DNA of 64,000 nucleotides. It comes from Plecoglossus altivelis (taxonomy: Eukaryota > Chordata > Actinopteri > Osmeriformes > Plecoglossidae). Below the pieces are notes generated by a model. That model worked only from the letters and a program-made list of their open reading frames with translations, did no database searches and had not been told where the DNA came from. Numbering within the stretch: position 1 is the stretch's first letter; each line of letters starts with the position of its first letter. The position numbers and the translations under genes were made by a program. Shown piece by piece: positions 34,571-47,008 of the stretch. The stretch is from positions 12,018,034 to 12,082,033 of the forward strand of contig BROE01000010.1 in the NCBI GenBank assembly GCA_036571765.1, read 5' to 3'.

Positions 34571-37500
34571 ATGTCGGAGCCCCTGGTGTGTGTGAGTGAC
34601 TACGAGCGGCAGGCCAGGAGAGTTCTCCCCAAGGCCGTGTTCGACTACTACTGCTCCGGAGCTGACGAGCAGGAGACGCTAGCTGACAACACTGCAGCCT
34701 ACTCCAGGTAACACGCACACGCTCTCACACACACGCGCGGGCTCTCACGATCACACACACATAGTTACTCACACGCACATGCTTACACACACACACACAT
34801 GCTTGCAGGCGCACGTACATGTTCACAAGCACACATGCTCACACTCGCATGCTTCACACGCGCGCTGACACACACGCACACACATGCTGACACAGGCTCA
34901 CACACAACCACATAGCCTCTGATTGAAGGTTCGGGTACCCCTACAACAGCAACACAACTAAGGACATAGAGTGTGTCATATCTGGTCTGATCCAGTCCTG
35001 ACTGCAAACGACCTCGTTATTGACTCCCACCTTTTTTGATAGCGTGTACATAGCGGTGGTGGCATGTCATGTGTCTGTCTGTGCATTGGTGTACATAGCT
35101 GTGTATCCTTGGCTGCTAATGTTCAGGAGGTAGACTAGGTCATCTCAACCGCAAGGTTGGTGGTTCGACTCCTCCAAAGGTTGAGGACTCCACATTGTGT
35201 GAAAGTATCCTCGAGCAAGACAGTGAAGCCCAAGTCGCTCCTAATAGGCAGGCGAGCGCCTGGCATGGCAACGCGTCAGCTTGCCAGTGTGAACAGGTGA
35301 ACGAGAGGCGGAAAATGCACTTTGAGTGCCGCGAAGGCAGGAAAGCACTACATAAATGCAGTCTTCTTAGATGTGTTGTTTTACCATTCTACTGGAAGCT
35401 GCAATCCATAAGGTCTGTCTGAGTGATAGAGCTCCGATTGTAGCGTCTAGAGAAGCTGAGGTTTCTCTGGAACTTTTCTTTCCTCTTCCTCTGAAGAATG
35501 TCAGTATCCTCCCGAGTCGACTCATCGACTCAGTCAATCGCATGGGCGCTCGCTGACTCAGGATTCCCTCAAGCCCACCCACTCAATTGCCAACAGCGAA
35601 GAGGGTTTTTTTCAGTTCATTATTGTTTAGTGTCAAGGGCTTTTTCACGTCTCTCTGTGACACGGCTGATGCGGTCGGGAGACCTTGACGGTTAGTCAGG
35701 GTTCGGTTTTGTTCACGTGACTTACCTCAAACTACCTCGGGTGATGTAAGGATAGTTACCTGCGATGCCGCTGTTTCAACAATGTTCATGCAGATGTGGC
35801 TTATGCAGCATCTCTGTGGTACACGCACTCTTGAACAGACGTCCTTTGTTGAACGCACACGCGCAGGGTGAGAGAGAGAGACGGAGAGTGAGACGGAGAG
35901 AGACAGAGAGACCGAGATAGAGAAAGAGAGTCAGTGAGAGAAAGAGAGAGAGAGAAAGAGAGAGAGCTGCAGGAACTAGAGGTTAATGATTGGTTCTGAC
36001 CTTTTCGGAGCTGAGGGTGGCATTCTCCATCTCATGCACACACACAAATACCTTTCCCCTGAAAGTGTGCGTGTCTGTGTATGTGTGTGTAGGTGGCATC
36101 TGCTTCCTCGTGTGTTGAGAGATGTTTCCAGGATGGACTTGTCTGCCAGTGTCCTGGGCCAGCCAATCAGCATGCCTGTGTGTGTGGGCGCCACGGCAAT
36201 GCAGAGGATGGCCCATCCTGAGGGGGAGACTGCTACTGCGAGAGGTACACACAAACACACACAAGCACATGCACACGGTTGTCTATGCACACACACGCAC
36301 GCACAGGCCCCTGCAGGGTGTGTTTGTGTTTCCCAGCATGCCGAGCGGCAGGGACCGGGATGATGCTGAGCAGCTGGGCTACCTCCACCATAGAGGAAGT
36401 GAGGTCATCGGCGGGCGAGGGCCTTCTGTGGATGCAGCTGTACATCTACAAGGACCGTGATCTCACGCTGTCGCTGGTCCGCCGCGCCGAAGAGGCCGGC
36501 TACAAAGCCATCTTCGTCACCGTGGATACGCCCTACCTCGGCAAGCGGCGCGACGACGTTCGAAACCGCTTCAAGCTTCCCTCGCACCTCAGGTAGATAC
36601 CTCACATGACCGGTGCATTCCTCAAAAAATCAAAACAATGACCGGTGGACTCAAAGCAAAATGTGCGCGCGTGCGTGTAGGATGTCTAACTTTGCGTCAG
36701 CGGAGCTGGCGTTCTCCAGCGAGGAGGGCTACGGCGAGGACAGTGGGCTGGCTGTGTATGTCAGCCAGGCGATAGACCCCACCCTCTGCTGGGAACACAT
36801 CGCCTGGCTCAAGGCTCACACACACCTCCCCGTGGTGGTCAAGGGCGTCCTGAGAGGTGAGACACACTTACACATACGTGTATGCATACACACATCGTGC
36901 CAATTGCTCATGTAGACACATACACACATGCATATGGTCTTACTTGTTCATGCACACACACACACTTGTCCACTGGGCTCTGAGCACTCTGTCTGCAGCC
37001 GAGGATGCACTGCAAGCTGTTGAGTTTGGGGTGGATGGAATCCTGGTGTCTAACCATGGAGCCAGACAGCTAGATGGCGTTCCTGCCACGGTGAGCGTGT
37101 GCGCGTGTGTGCGTGCGTGTGTGTGTGTACAGGCAGGACTGATAGGATGTGTACTACACTGGCTGTCATGTTACTTGTGTGTGTGTGTGTGTGTGTATGT
37201 GTGTGTGCAGCTGGAGGTACTGGAGGAGGTGGTTGCAGCAGTAGCAGGCAGATGTGAGGTCTACCTGGATGGAGGTGTGCGTAAGGGGACAGACGTGCTG
37301 AAGGCTCTGGCGCTAGGAGCAACCGCCGTGTTCCTGGGCAGACCCATTCTCTGGGGGCTCGCCTGCCAGGTAGGATTGCTGTGTGTGTGTGTGTGTGTAT
37401 ACTGTATATATATATCTAGATGTCTAATATTGATGTGTATGTGGGTGGGTGTAGTTGATATATGTATGAGCGAGACTGTGTGTGTGAGCAGTTAATTGTA

Positions 37501-38483
37501 TGCATGGGTAGTTATTACTATGCGTTTGTTTGCCATTTGTTTGTTTGATATTATGCATGAGTAAAAGTGTGTGCAAGTGTAGTTGATATAATGAATAAGA
37601 GTGTGCGCGTGTGTGGGGGTAGTTGATATTATGCGTGTGCACCAAAGTGTGCGTGTGGTGATGGAACTAGATCAGCTCTCTTGGTGTTCTGAGAGCTAGT
37701 CTCGTTGTTGCCTAGATACAGGGATGAGCTGTGTTCGCAGCTGGTTAGAGCCACGCCAACTAATGATGCTGACATTGGGGAGTGTGCGTGTGTGCGTGTG
37801 CGCGTGTGTGCGTGTGTGTTGACAGGGAGAGCAGGGAGTCGCTGACGTGCTGGAGCTTCTCAGAGACGAGCTTCACCTGGCCATGGCCCTGGCAGGTAGC
37901 CCAACGTCTCACCTCGACCAATCACAGTGACGGGGGGGGGGCTGATTTGCAGGTGCAGCGTGCAGATGCAATCAGCAGGGGGGGATTGTGTGCCTTTCCA
38001 GATGTTCTTCTCCAGCATCAGAGCTCACAGACAAGGAGGGATGAGCCATGACAGTGATTGACAGGGGGATAAAAATACCTGCTCTGTGCTGAGGCGGGGG
38101 GGGGGGACTAGTGGCTAGAGCTGCTAAGCATTCGAGGATTGGAGTTCTGGCTGGAATCAGAATTTGTACTTGCGTCAGCTGTCAAATTAAAATCATGCAC
38201 ACCTGTTAAAAACTGTCTGCATACATTTACAGTGTATCTGTCTAATTTACTACCCATCTGACTACATGTCTGTCTTTCCAAGTCTGCCTTACTACCTGTC
38301 TTATTACATCAGCCTAACTACCTGTCTATCTGCCCAACTACATGCCTGTCTGCCTAATTACCTGTATTTCTGCCTAACTACCTGTCTATCTGCCTAACTA
38401 CCTGTCTGCCTGCAGGGTGCTGTTCTGTTGGGGAGGTGTCTCGCTCCCTGGTCAGGAGGGCTCAGTTCACCTCCAGGATGTGA
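34571..38483 (+). CDS. hao1: Hydroxyacid oxidase 1 (glycolate oxidase)
   Basis: FMN-dependent peroxisomal enzyme oxidising glycolate to glyoxylate with production of H2O2. Eight exons: 34571-34707, 36093-36244, 36337-36592, 36681-36856, 36999-37090, 37211-37369, 37826-37895, 38416-38483. Total 1110 nt, 369 aa, against 370 for human HAO1, with all phases matching. Conserved blocks: N-terminal active-site tyrosine region FDYYCSGA, SVLGQPISMPVCVGATAMQR, LSSWAT, QLYIYKD, VTVDTPYLGKR, FMN lysine in VVVKGVLR, catalytic His in SNHGARQLDG, DGGVRKGTDV, and GRPILWGL. The C-terminal tripeptide Ser-Arg-Met is a plausible PTS1 signal. Start is the ATG whose product MSEPLVCVSDYE aligns with the human N-terminus. 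HAO2 is the alternative, but HAO1-specific residues and the plcb1 neighbour favour hao1. Confidence 0.95.
35100..35372 (+). mobile_element. tRNA-derived SINE with L2-type 3' tail (V-SINE-like)
   Basis: A pol III B-box match GGTTCGACTCC (35162-35172) sits in a tRNA-related head. It is followed by a central domain with CCTCGAGCAAGACAGTGAAG and GGCAGGCGAGCGCCTGGCAT, and a tail ending GAAAGCACTACATAAATGCA. The tail resembles the AAGCGCTATATAAATGCA end shared by many fish SINEs and their partner L2 LINEs. It is degenerate, so old. It lies in hao1 intron 1. Boundaries are approximate and no target-site duplication was identified. Confidence 0.75.
38225..38412. repeat. About 20-bp minisatellite merging into the last hao1 acceptor
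   Basis: Degenerate copies of CTAACTACCTGTCTATCTGC. The final copy, ACCTGTCTGCCTGCAG, supplies the polypyrimidine tract and AG of the 3' splice site at 38415. Confidence 0.85.
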
Positions 38484-39165
38484 CCAACGCAACACAACCC
38501 GCCACAACAAAACAACAACTAAATAAAACCAATGTTAAAGAAAGACATTCATCCCAGGATGATTCTTTGTCTGTTCATGTACACCCCAAGGACATGGTCA
38601 CATGATCACACGTCCCAGCCTTCTGTAGTGGGAGGGCTGTGATTGGTGGGAGTCGCTTCCTCCAGGCTCCATGCTGTCAGGTAATCTTCTAGACAGCAGC
38701 GTTGACCTGCAGAGCTGGTTGCCATAGCTTCCCCCTGTTTTCCTGCAGTATCTTGCCCACATACTCAGATGATCTTGTGATCATCATGATCTCCTGATGA
38801 GATGTGTGTGTGTGTGTGTGTGCGTGTGTGAACCCCCTCCTCCCATCACGTGACATCAACATCCAGACAGGAAATACAGACTCTTGGGTTTAATCAATCG
38901 TTCATTGATTCTCATGTACAAAACTGTCAATCAAGTGACAATAAGATGTTTACCATGGCAACTCAAGTAAAAAAGGGAAAAAAGACTGTTCTGGACCTAT
39001 ATCCATCTACCACACGTACATACACTTTGCTCATCCTCACTCAACAATTGCACAGTTTGTCCAAGCGCTCAGTGAATAGGGTCCATATTGAGTCTTTGAA
39101 CACACAGATGTGCGTGAAGCTCCAATAGTCAGACTTTGCCGCATGGACAGCCTGTGTTGCCATGG
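38484..39165. other. hao1 / crls1 convergent 3' region
   Basis: Holds both 3' UTRs. AATAAA at 38522-38527 is about 40 bases after the hao1 stop. TTTAAT at 38889-38894 (ATTAAA on the minus strand) is a candidate signal for crls1. A short TG repeat lies at about 38804-38830. Confidence 0.6.
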
Positions 39166-40275
39166 TTACTTGTTGGTGTTGTTGAGCACCTCAACAGTCT
39201 TCTTGCCGTAATGGTAGTAGCTGTATCCTGATGCTGCCGTGGTTACAGCAGTAATGTACCTGCAACACAGATTAAACACTATGAGAAAAAATGACCACGG
39301 GATATCTGGGGTCACAAAGGTGACATTAGGGGGCCTGTGTCTACGATCAGCATGGCGCACTAGGATGCGTGTCTTGAGTTGTAGTTCTGGTACTGACCAT
39401 AGGGACTGCAGATAAAAGCTATCAGTGTAGTGGAACACAGGAGCGGCCAGGGACGCTGCACCCAGCAACAGCTGGATGGCTGTGTTGACCTGGGGACACA
39501 CACAGGTTTACAACAGTTCTGTGCTGGATCAGCACTGTGTTTGCCCTCCAGGGCAGAGGTCAGTAAGGTGTTCATGGGAAAGAATGGGTGTCGTACCTTG
39601 CTGATCAAAGTAGGTTTGAGCTGAGCTGTTGTATAACATGGGTTGAAGAAGCGACTGAGAGTGACCTGGGAGGAGGGCAGGAGACGGAGAGACGGAGAGA
39701 GGCAGACAGAGACAGCAGGAGACAGTTGGAGAGAGCACAACAGACGTATGCAGATTCAGAGCAAAAGAGATCTCAAACAATCCTAAAAGACGTGCAGTAA
39801 CTGTTTATGATGCATCTATTACTGAGTCTAGTCTTACGATCATAGGTGTGTGAGTGAGTGTGTGTGTGTGTGTGTTGGCTCAAAGAGGCTCACCGGAGGA
39901 GGCACGGTCTTATAGCGGACGTAGAAGACGGCAGCAATCAGAGCTATATCTCTGGAGATGACCAGAGCAGTGAGGGGAGCTGACAAATACAAACACACAC
40001 ACATTAATGACAATATCTAAACAACATTGCAACGTTTGTGAATAGACAGGCAACTAAACGGACGCTTGCATGCACACGCACACACCTGGTATGATCTGAG
40101 CGTAGGTTAGACTGATATAGAGGACACTGATCAAGATCTTATCAGCCAATGGGTCGAGGGCACTGCCCAAGGCAGACTTCTGATTGGGCCAGGTCCTGGC
40201 AATGTAGCCATCCAACTGAAGAGGGGACACAAGTGACGCCACCTCGTCAGTTTGGCTTTGTTACATGTTACACCT

Positions 40276-40306
<31 letters not shown>

Positions 40307-40309
40307 GTT

Positions 40310-40349
<40 letters not shown>

Positions 40350-41177
40350 ACAAGGTCAGTGGCTCCCGCCAGTAGGAAGAGAGCGAGGGAGAGGTGGAAG
40401 TGTTGCTCGGTGATGAGGTATCCAAGCACCGGGGCGAGCAGTATCCGACACACACACAGCAGGTTTGGGATGGTCCATGGGTTCTCGTACTGGAACGCAA
40501 CACCACAGGTATGCATGCTAGCGTTTGTATTACCAAGGAAACATAGTTTTTTTTAAACTTAAAAGTTTGATTTATTTTTTAGCACCCCTATAAGTCTATC
40601 GTCCTACCAGTTCCTTGAACTTGAACAATCCCTGTCCGGGCACCTGAGGGGAGTCAGCATCCGTGTTCAAGTCTTTACTTGGTGGTTTTTCCGCTGGTGG
40701 CTGGATGGGACTTCCACTACTGAAGCCACGACAACCCAGCGGTACCCCGGGGCTGAGCGGTGATAAACGCACTCCGAGCAGATTGTGAGCAGCCTCATCG
40801 CCCCTGGACCGAAACCTCAAACTGAAACCCGCGGAGGGCGCGACGCCGCTGGTTAGTGTCCTTTGCTGACCTCTCCCGTTGAGGGGTCCTGTTACACACT
40901 CGAGTTGACATAGCGCGGCCAGGTGTCGGAAAAGCTCCGGGATATGACTCGAACTGTATGTGTAGCCGGGGCACTGTGCTACCGAGGTGATTCTGTGCTT
41001 GAGTTTCTGTAGCCACTGCAGCTCCCTCGAACAGTCCGCAGGTGTGTGTTTCTGACGCCATGACGCGGGGGCTGATTTGCACACACTCGCATAGCGTGTC
41101 GCTACAGCGCAGTTTACACTTGCTACGTGCCCTCTTGCACACACCACTACGGAACTTTTACAAATAGACAATAACAT
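39166..41177 (-). CDS. crls1: Cardiolipin synthase 1
   Basis: Mitochondrial inner-membrane CDP-alcohol phosphatidyltransferase joining phosphatidylglycerol and CDP-diacylglycerol to make cardiolipin. Seven exons, 5' to 3': 41177-40608, 40489-40352, 40215-40086, 39979-39894, 39665-39597, 39489-39398, 39259-39166. Total 1179 nt, 392 aa. The family motif D(x)2DG(x)2AR(x)9G(x)3D(x)3D is intact, from TDL at the end of exon 2 through DGYIAR and GSALDPLAD in exon 3, about residues 235-261. Further conserved parts are YENPWTIPN, FNPCYTTAQLKPT and YSYYHYGKKTVEV. The N-terminus from the chosen ATG has no acidic residue for over 40 residues and is basic and Ser/Ala/Cys rich, as expected for a mitochondrial presequence. 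Exon 1 is longer than the human equivalent (human protein 301 aa). The crls1-mcm8 tandem is conserved with human 20p12. Confidence 0.95.
40277..40347. repeat. (GT)n and (GA)n in crls1 intron 2
   Basis: Thirteen GT units, a short gap, then about 16 GA units ending at the 5' splice site at 40351. Confidence 0.95.
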
Positions 41178-41699
41178 TGCAAACCGCGCACAATATGCAA
41201 ACAACTAACAACGCACATCTACCCTCGGCGCGTTGACCTTGTTGTCACACAACTGTACGAAGCTATTCTCATATTGTCGGCTTCCTCGTCTTTAAGCAGG
41301 AGGCATTTTCGCGTGTTCCATGTTGCCGTATTCCGAGACAGACAACGAATTGCGACGTCGTAATGTACGGAGGCGGGGCATAATCATTGTCTTTCACTGA
41401 AAAGCGAATGATCCTTTTGACATTAATGTCTACTCTTGTCTTACTTTTTTTTTTGTAAATTTGTAAAAAAAATTTGTAAATTCAATATTTAAAGACTATA
41501 ATTGCCTAAATGTAGTTCCCAAATGGTTAACCGTGGATCCACAGAATTATGGAAGCACCCGAATAAAGACAGACAAAAACTTTGACAAACTTTAATGAAG
41601 TACACATAACCTTAGGTAGGAAGACCTACATATACAGAAACATACAAACATATTTACAAAGCATGTATAAAATACCCCTGATGCCTGAATGTGTGTGTG
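41178..41699. promoter_or_regulatory. crls1 promoter region and mcm8 3' UTR
   Basis: Between the crls1 start and the mcm8 stop, both on the minus strand. Plus TTTAAT at 41591-41596 (minus ATTAAA) is a candidate mcm8 poly(A) signal about 105 bases past its stop. CpG-rich DNA at 41210-41370 is the likely crls1 promoter. mcm8 termination and crls1 initiation are therefore only about 400 bases apart. Confidence 0.5.
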
Positions 41700-41852
41700 T
41701 CAGATGGTTTGTAGTTGATACAGCTTGGGTCCTTTCTTGAGCAGGTAGCCCTGTTCATTCAGAGCACAGATGAAGCCCTCAAAATCCACCACCTGGAACA
41801 CAAAGATTGGGGTTCAACAGGATGCGCACGCACGCACGCGCGTGCACGCGCG

Positions 41853-41903
<51 letters not shown>

Positions 41904-43860
41904 AGGGGGGTGTCTACACAAGTGTGTAAGTGATGATGTGGAAGAGAGTGAACGTCTTTCTACGAGGAGTGAGAATGTAGGTTTACAAGAGTGTATGTTT
42001 GCGTGCATGTTAGTGTGTAAGTAAGAGTGAGCGAGCTAGCGTTTGTGTGTTACCTCTATGTACACACTCACATACACACTAGCTAGTGTGTTACCTCTAT
42101 GTACACACTCACACACACACTCGCTAGTGTGTGTTACCTCTATGTGCACACTCACATACACATTCGCTAGTGTGTGTTACCTCTATGTGCAGGTCCTTGG
42201 CCAGGCTGCCTAGCTGCTGGAGGTCGTAGAGGCTCTGAGAGCAGCGCTGGGCGTGGCTCTGCAGCGCCGTGATGAAGCGCTTCACCTTCCCTCGCTGACT
42301 CATCCCTGCCCCAAGCTGAGAACGTTCCATATCTAGCCCACCAGCACCGTCCGCATAGGTGTCTGCCAGACTAACACACACACGCATGCATGCTCACAGT
42401 GAGATAGGAGATGCAGAAAAGTGTGTGTATGAGTATGCAGATGTGTGTGAGCATCTTGACCTGTGTTTCATAATCTCCACCACATCTTCAGCATCGCTCC
42501 TGGTGGCAGTCTCTCTCAGCTCCAGCCTGGCCCGCGCCTGAACACACACATTTGTGCGAGCGTATGTGAGTGTGAGTACATGTGTCGGGGCGGGGGGGGG
42601 GGGGGGCGTGTGAGAGTCTGCATTTGTACGTAAGCGCGCGCACGCGTCTGTGTGTGAACTCACCTCAGTGAGGCGGACGAGAGACTCCAGCTGCCGCGTG
42701 GTGATGGGGGTGGAGTCGGAGGAGTGCGTGTGCGAGCGGAGCATGAGGTAGAAGTCCTGCAGTGTTTTAGCAGCCTCCACAGAGAGAGAGGGGTGGACGT
42801 AGAGGCGGGCGTACGACACGTACTTCCTCAACAGAGAGGCTGGGATGGGGTCAACACACTCCCCCAGGGGAACCTGAGACACACACGCAAACGTTATGTC
42901 CATTTGTGTGTGTGTGTGTGTGTGTGTAAAAGCACGTCTGTGTGAGCGTGTGTACCTCTAAGCGGTCAGAAAGGGGCGTGTCTGAAGGCTCCAGCAGAGA
43001 GCTCTGTGGGCTACCTTTTCCCCTGGTAACCATGGCACCTGCGGCCCCGCCCCGCCCCACCCGTGCTGCCATGACGTGCTCTGAAAGGCGCCGGTCGTGT
43101 GACTCGTCTGGAATGTCGAGCAGCAGGAACACCAGGTCAAATCTAGATAGCAGAGCACTGCCCATCCTATACACACATGCACACACACACGCACACACAC
43201 ACACAGTTAGGTTAGTGTAGAGGTCTGCCCTTAAAACCACTCATCAATTAACAATAACTACAGATAATGGTTACTTTTATACTGTTTGAAATGTTCTGGA
43301 AATAATGAACAAAGGTTGATCCATACTCTACTATATTAAGCTCATGAGCGCATCATCTTTGGTTGTGTCCAGCAGAGAATCATGCTTATCTATTATGTTT
43401 CTTGCATGATTGATAAACTGTCATTATGCTGTTAAATTATGCCTGCGTAGCCATAAGTTAGTTCTTTGTAACACAATTTAGTGTGCGTTTTGTGTATCTG
43501 AAGTGTGTGTGCCTGAGTTGTATGTGTGCATGTGTGTATGTGCCTGAGATGTCTATGAGTCTGTGTTTGTGTGTTTGCGTGTGTGTATGTACCTGAGGGT
43601 TTTGTGTGTGTGCATGTGTGTATGTGCCTAAAGTGGGTGTGCATGTGCCTGAGGTGTGTGTGTGTGTGCCTGAGGTGTGTGTGTGTGCCTGAGGTGTGTC
43701 TTTGTGCCTGAGGTGTGTGTGTGTGCCTGAGGTGTGTGTGTGTGTGTGCCTGAGGTGTGTATGTGTGTGTGTATGTGCCTGAGGTGTGTGTGCGTCTGTA
43801 TGTGCCTGATGTGTATATGTGTGTGTGTGTGTGTGTCTGAGGTGTGTGTGTGTCTGAGGT

Positions 43861-43892
<32 letters not shown>

Positions 43893-45226
43893 CTGAGGTG
43901 TGTGTGTGTGTGTCTGAGGTGTGTGTGTGTGTGCCTGAGGTGTGTGTGTGTGTGTCTGAGGTGTGTGTGTGTGTACCGGAGGTTCTCGGCCACGGTCCTG
44001 GCCTGGTTGTAGTGTCCTCCAGCAGGGTTGGCAGCAGCCAGGATGGAGGTGCGGGCAGGCAGGCAGCACACCAGACCAGCCTTGGCCAGACTCACACTCT
44101 GCTGCTCCATGGCCTCCAGCAGAGCCTGCTGCTGCTGGCCCAGCTTGTCAAACTCATCGATGCAGCACAGGCCTGCACAGACACACACACAGGACCCAGA
44201 CAGACAGACCCACCGGACGTTAGATCATTTCTTGGCCCTAACCACAGATATCCGGTTAGAGCACAGAATACAGGAATAGAAGGTCCCATGCCAGGCTAGG
44301 TCCAGTGAGAGAGAGAGAGTGTGTGTGTGTGTGTCTACCCTGGTCTCCCAGCACCAAGGCCCCAGCCTCCAAAGCATAGTCCCCTGAGCCAGCCTCCCTG
44401 GACAGGGTGACCGTCAGCCCTGAGGTGCTGGTGCTGTTCCCACACACGTAGATCCCTCTGGGGGCCGCGTTACACACAGCCTATACACACACACACACAC
44501 ACAGATTAGAGGTCAAACCTGCTTGCTCATGGTGTTTGTGTTTTATGAACAAGAAGTTTGAGATCTGTGTGCGTAGGAAAGTGTTCAGTGAAAGAGGAGT
44601 GTGCCAGACTGTGTGTGTGTACGTGTGTGTGTAGGTGTGTGTGTGCGTGTGTACGTGTGTGTATGCGTGTGTACGTGTGTGTATGCGTGTGCGTGTTACC
44701 TGCAGCATCTGGCTCTTGCCCAGACCAGGGTCCCCCACCACCAGTATGTGAGGGTCACCTCTCACAGGAATCCTGTTCTTATCATCCACATGCTTCTGAC
44801 ACCCTCCAAACAGAGCCAGCGCCAGCCCCGCCTTCACCAGCTACACACACACACGCACGCACACACACACATACACATACATACAGTGACATCCTTTCTC
44901 GTGTTTAACTCTAAACAACACTGGACACACTTTGTTTACAGTGACAGTGCACACATACAGGCATACAAATACACACATCTACTTCAATACACACGCACAC
45001 ACACCTAGCTCAGGACTTACCAGGTGTCCGTAGATAGCAGGACAGAGAGAGCTGCAGGAGAAACTAAGGTTAGCCTTGTATCAACACCATCGATCAAACT
45101 AACTCTGTATTCGACTGGAGGATGTGTGTAAGGGCCCATGTCGTACTGTTATGTGTGTGTGTCAGACTGCACTATGAGTCTCAGCAGGTCAGTGTGTGTG
45201 TTTGTGTATATATATATATATGTATG

Positions 45227-45281
<55 letters not shown>

Positions 45282-45333
45282 CAGACTGCACTATGAGCCT
45301 CAGCAGGTCAGTGTGTCTGTGTGTGTGTGTGTA

Positions 45334-45365
<32 letters not shown>

Positions 45366-45651
45366 TCATACTGCACTATGAGCCTCAGCAGGTCAGGTTG
45401 GCTTTGGATCTCCTGGATAGCATAGAGCTCCTTCAGAGAGAACTCCGCCCCCTGGTTTCCTGGCCCCGCCTCCCTCTGGCCCTTGCTGTTACTGAGCGAG
45501 TTGGCCTCAATGTAGAGCAGGAACATGCACCTGTCCTTACTGCCTCTGCTGCTCCCTGTGCACACACACAAACATACACGCATGGTTTACACCAGTTGCA
45601 CCAGCGAACAACAGTAATGTGTGTCTGTTGATATTGTCTGTGTGCTGATCT

Positions 45652-45682
<31 letters not shown>

Positions 45683-45938
45683 GCGTGTGTGAATACCCTC
45701 ATCGTTGCTGACACGGACGGTGCCAGTGATGGTGACGGTGTCTCCAGGGACACAGCTGTCACACAGATCCTGGACCAGCTCGCACTCCACCGTCCTGGGG
45801 ATACGCCCCGCCTCCCGCTGCTCTCCTCCAATCAGCTCCTGCACCCTGGGGAGAAATACAGCATGCCCTGGGTGCTGCTGAAGGTGTAGTGTGGGCAGAG
45901 AGAGAGATAGAGAGAGATAGAGAGATAGAGATAGAGAT

Positions 45939-45975
<37 letters not shown>

Positions 45976-46965
45976 GTAGTGTACAGAGAAGGAGTGTATA
46001 GTGTAGAAACGGACAAGGAGTGTGTACTTATGTACTTGATAGTCTGCCAGTCCACTGTCTGGGTGAGGGGAGAACTCCTGTTGGGGGTGAATGAACGACC
46101 CCTGCAATCGGACTGGACACACTGTGGAAACACACGCACTCTTATTTCTATGATGTCTGCAGACACTGCAGGGTGAGGCGCATGGGTGTGCATGGGCGGG
46201 CCCGTGCGCGCATACCTTGGTGGGTGTGGTGAACTTTCCGTGGGGCAGCTGGAGAGCGTGGGTGTGCGTGCAGCTGTTGCAGGTGAAGGCGAGGCACGTG
46301 CAGAGGGGCCTGATGTTGCTGACCCGGACCACAGTGCCCCGGATACACACCAACCTCCCGAACACACTGGCACGCAGAGTCCTCAAGGGAGTGATGGGCT
46401 CGTAGTTATACAGCCTGTAGGGATCCCACACACACACACACACACACACACACATCATATACACACACGCTTAACAGAAACACACGCACACTTAATCCAC
46501 AAACAAGGAAGTGTGAGGTGAGGTCATCTCACCTGGCACTGATGTGGGGGATGTTAATGATAGGCGTGGCTCCTCTGGGAAGCCCCTCCCCCTGCAGCTC
46601 GGCAGCGTGTCTCTCCAGATCGGCCGTCAGAACCTGAAACCCACCACGACCAGCTGCAGCACAGGTAGGAGTGTGTAAGTGTGTGCGTGTCCATGTGAGT
46701 GTGTGTACCTGGTGAATAGCCAGCCCTAGACAGTTGAGAGTGGTCTCTGGTTGCTCTTTCAGCTGATTGGTCAGATCCGGCAGGACAGCACACACTTGCT
46801 GGTTCTGCACCAGATCCTTGAAGTCAACCAACACGCTGCCCTGTCTCTCAATTTCATCCTACACACAGACACACACATACACACAGAGCATTGCACAGTT
46901 GTAACGGAGTTGCTTGTTCGCTACACCACTTCAAAGCAGGCTTTCTCTTTCTCTCGCGTGCGCGC

Positions 46966-47008
<43 letters not shown>

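Noticed and set aside
34493..34711. Longer hao1 N-terminus starting about 26 codons upstream
   Set aside because: The extra codons start with GTG, not ATG, are Cys/Arg-rich repeat-like sequence, and do not match HAO1.
35162..35172. tRNA gene suggested by the B box
   Set aside because: No cloverleaf or acceptor stem; the B box belongs to the head of a SINE.
43458..44069. 203-codon Thr/His frame next to an mcm8 exon
   Set aside because: Repeat translation running into exon 44172-43977 in the wrong frame.
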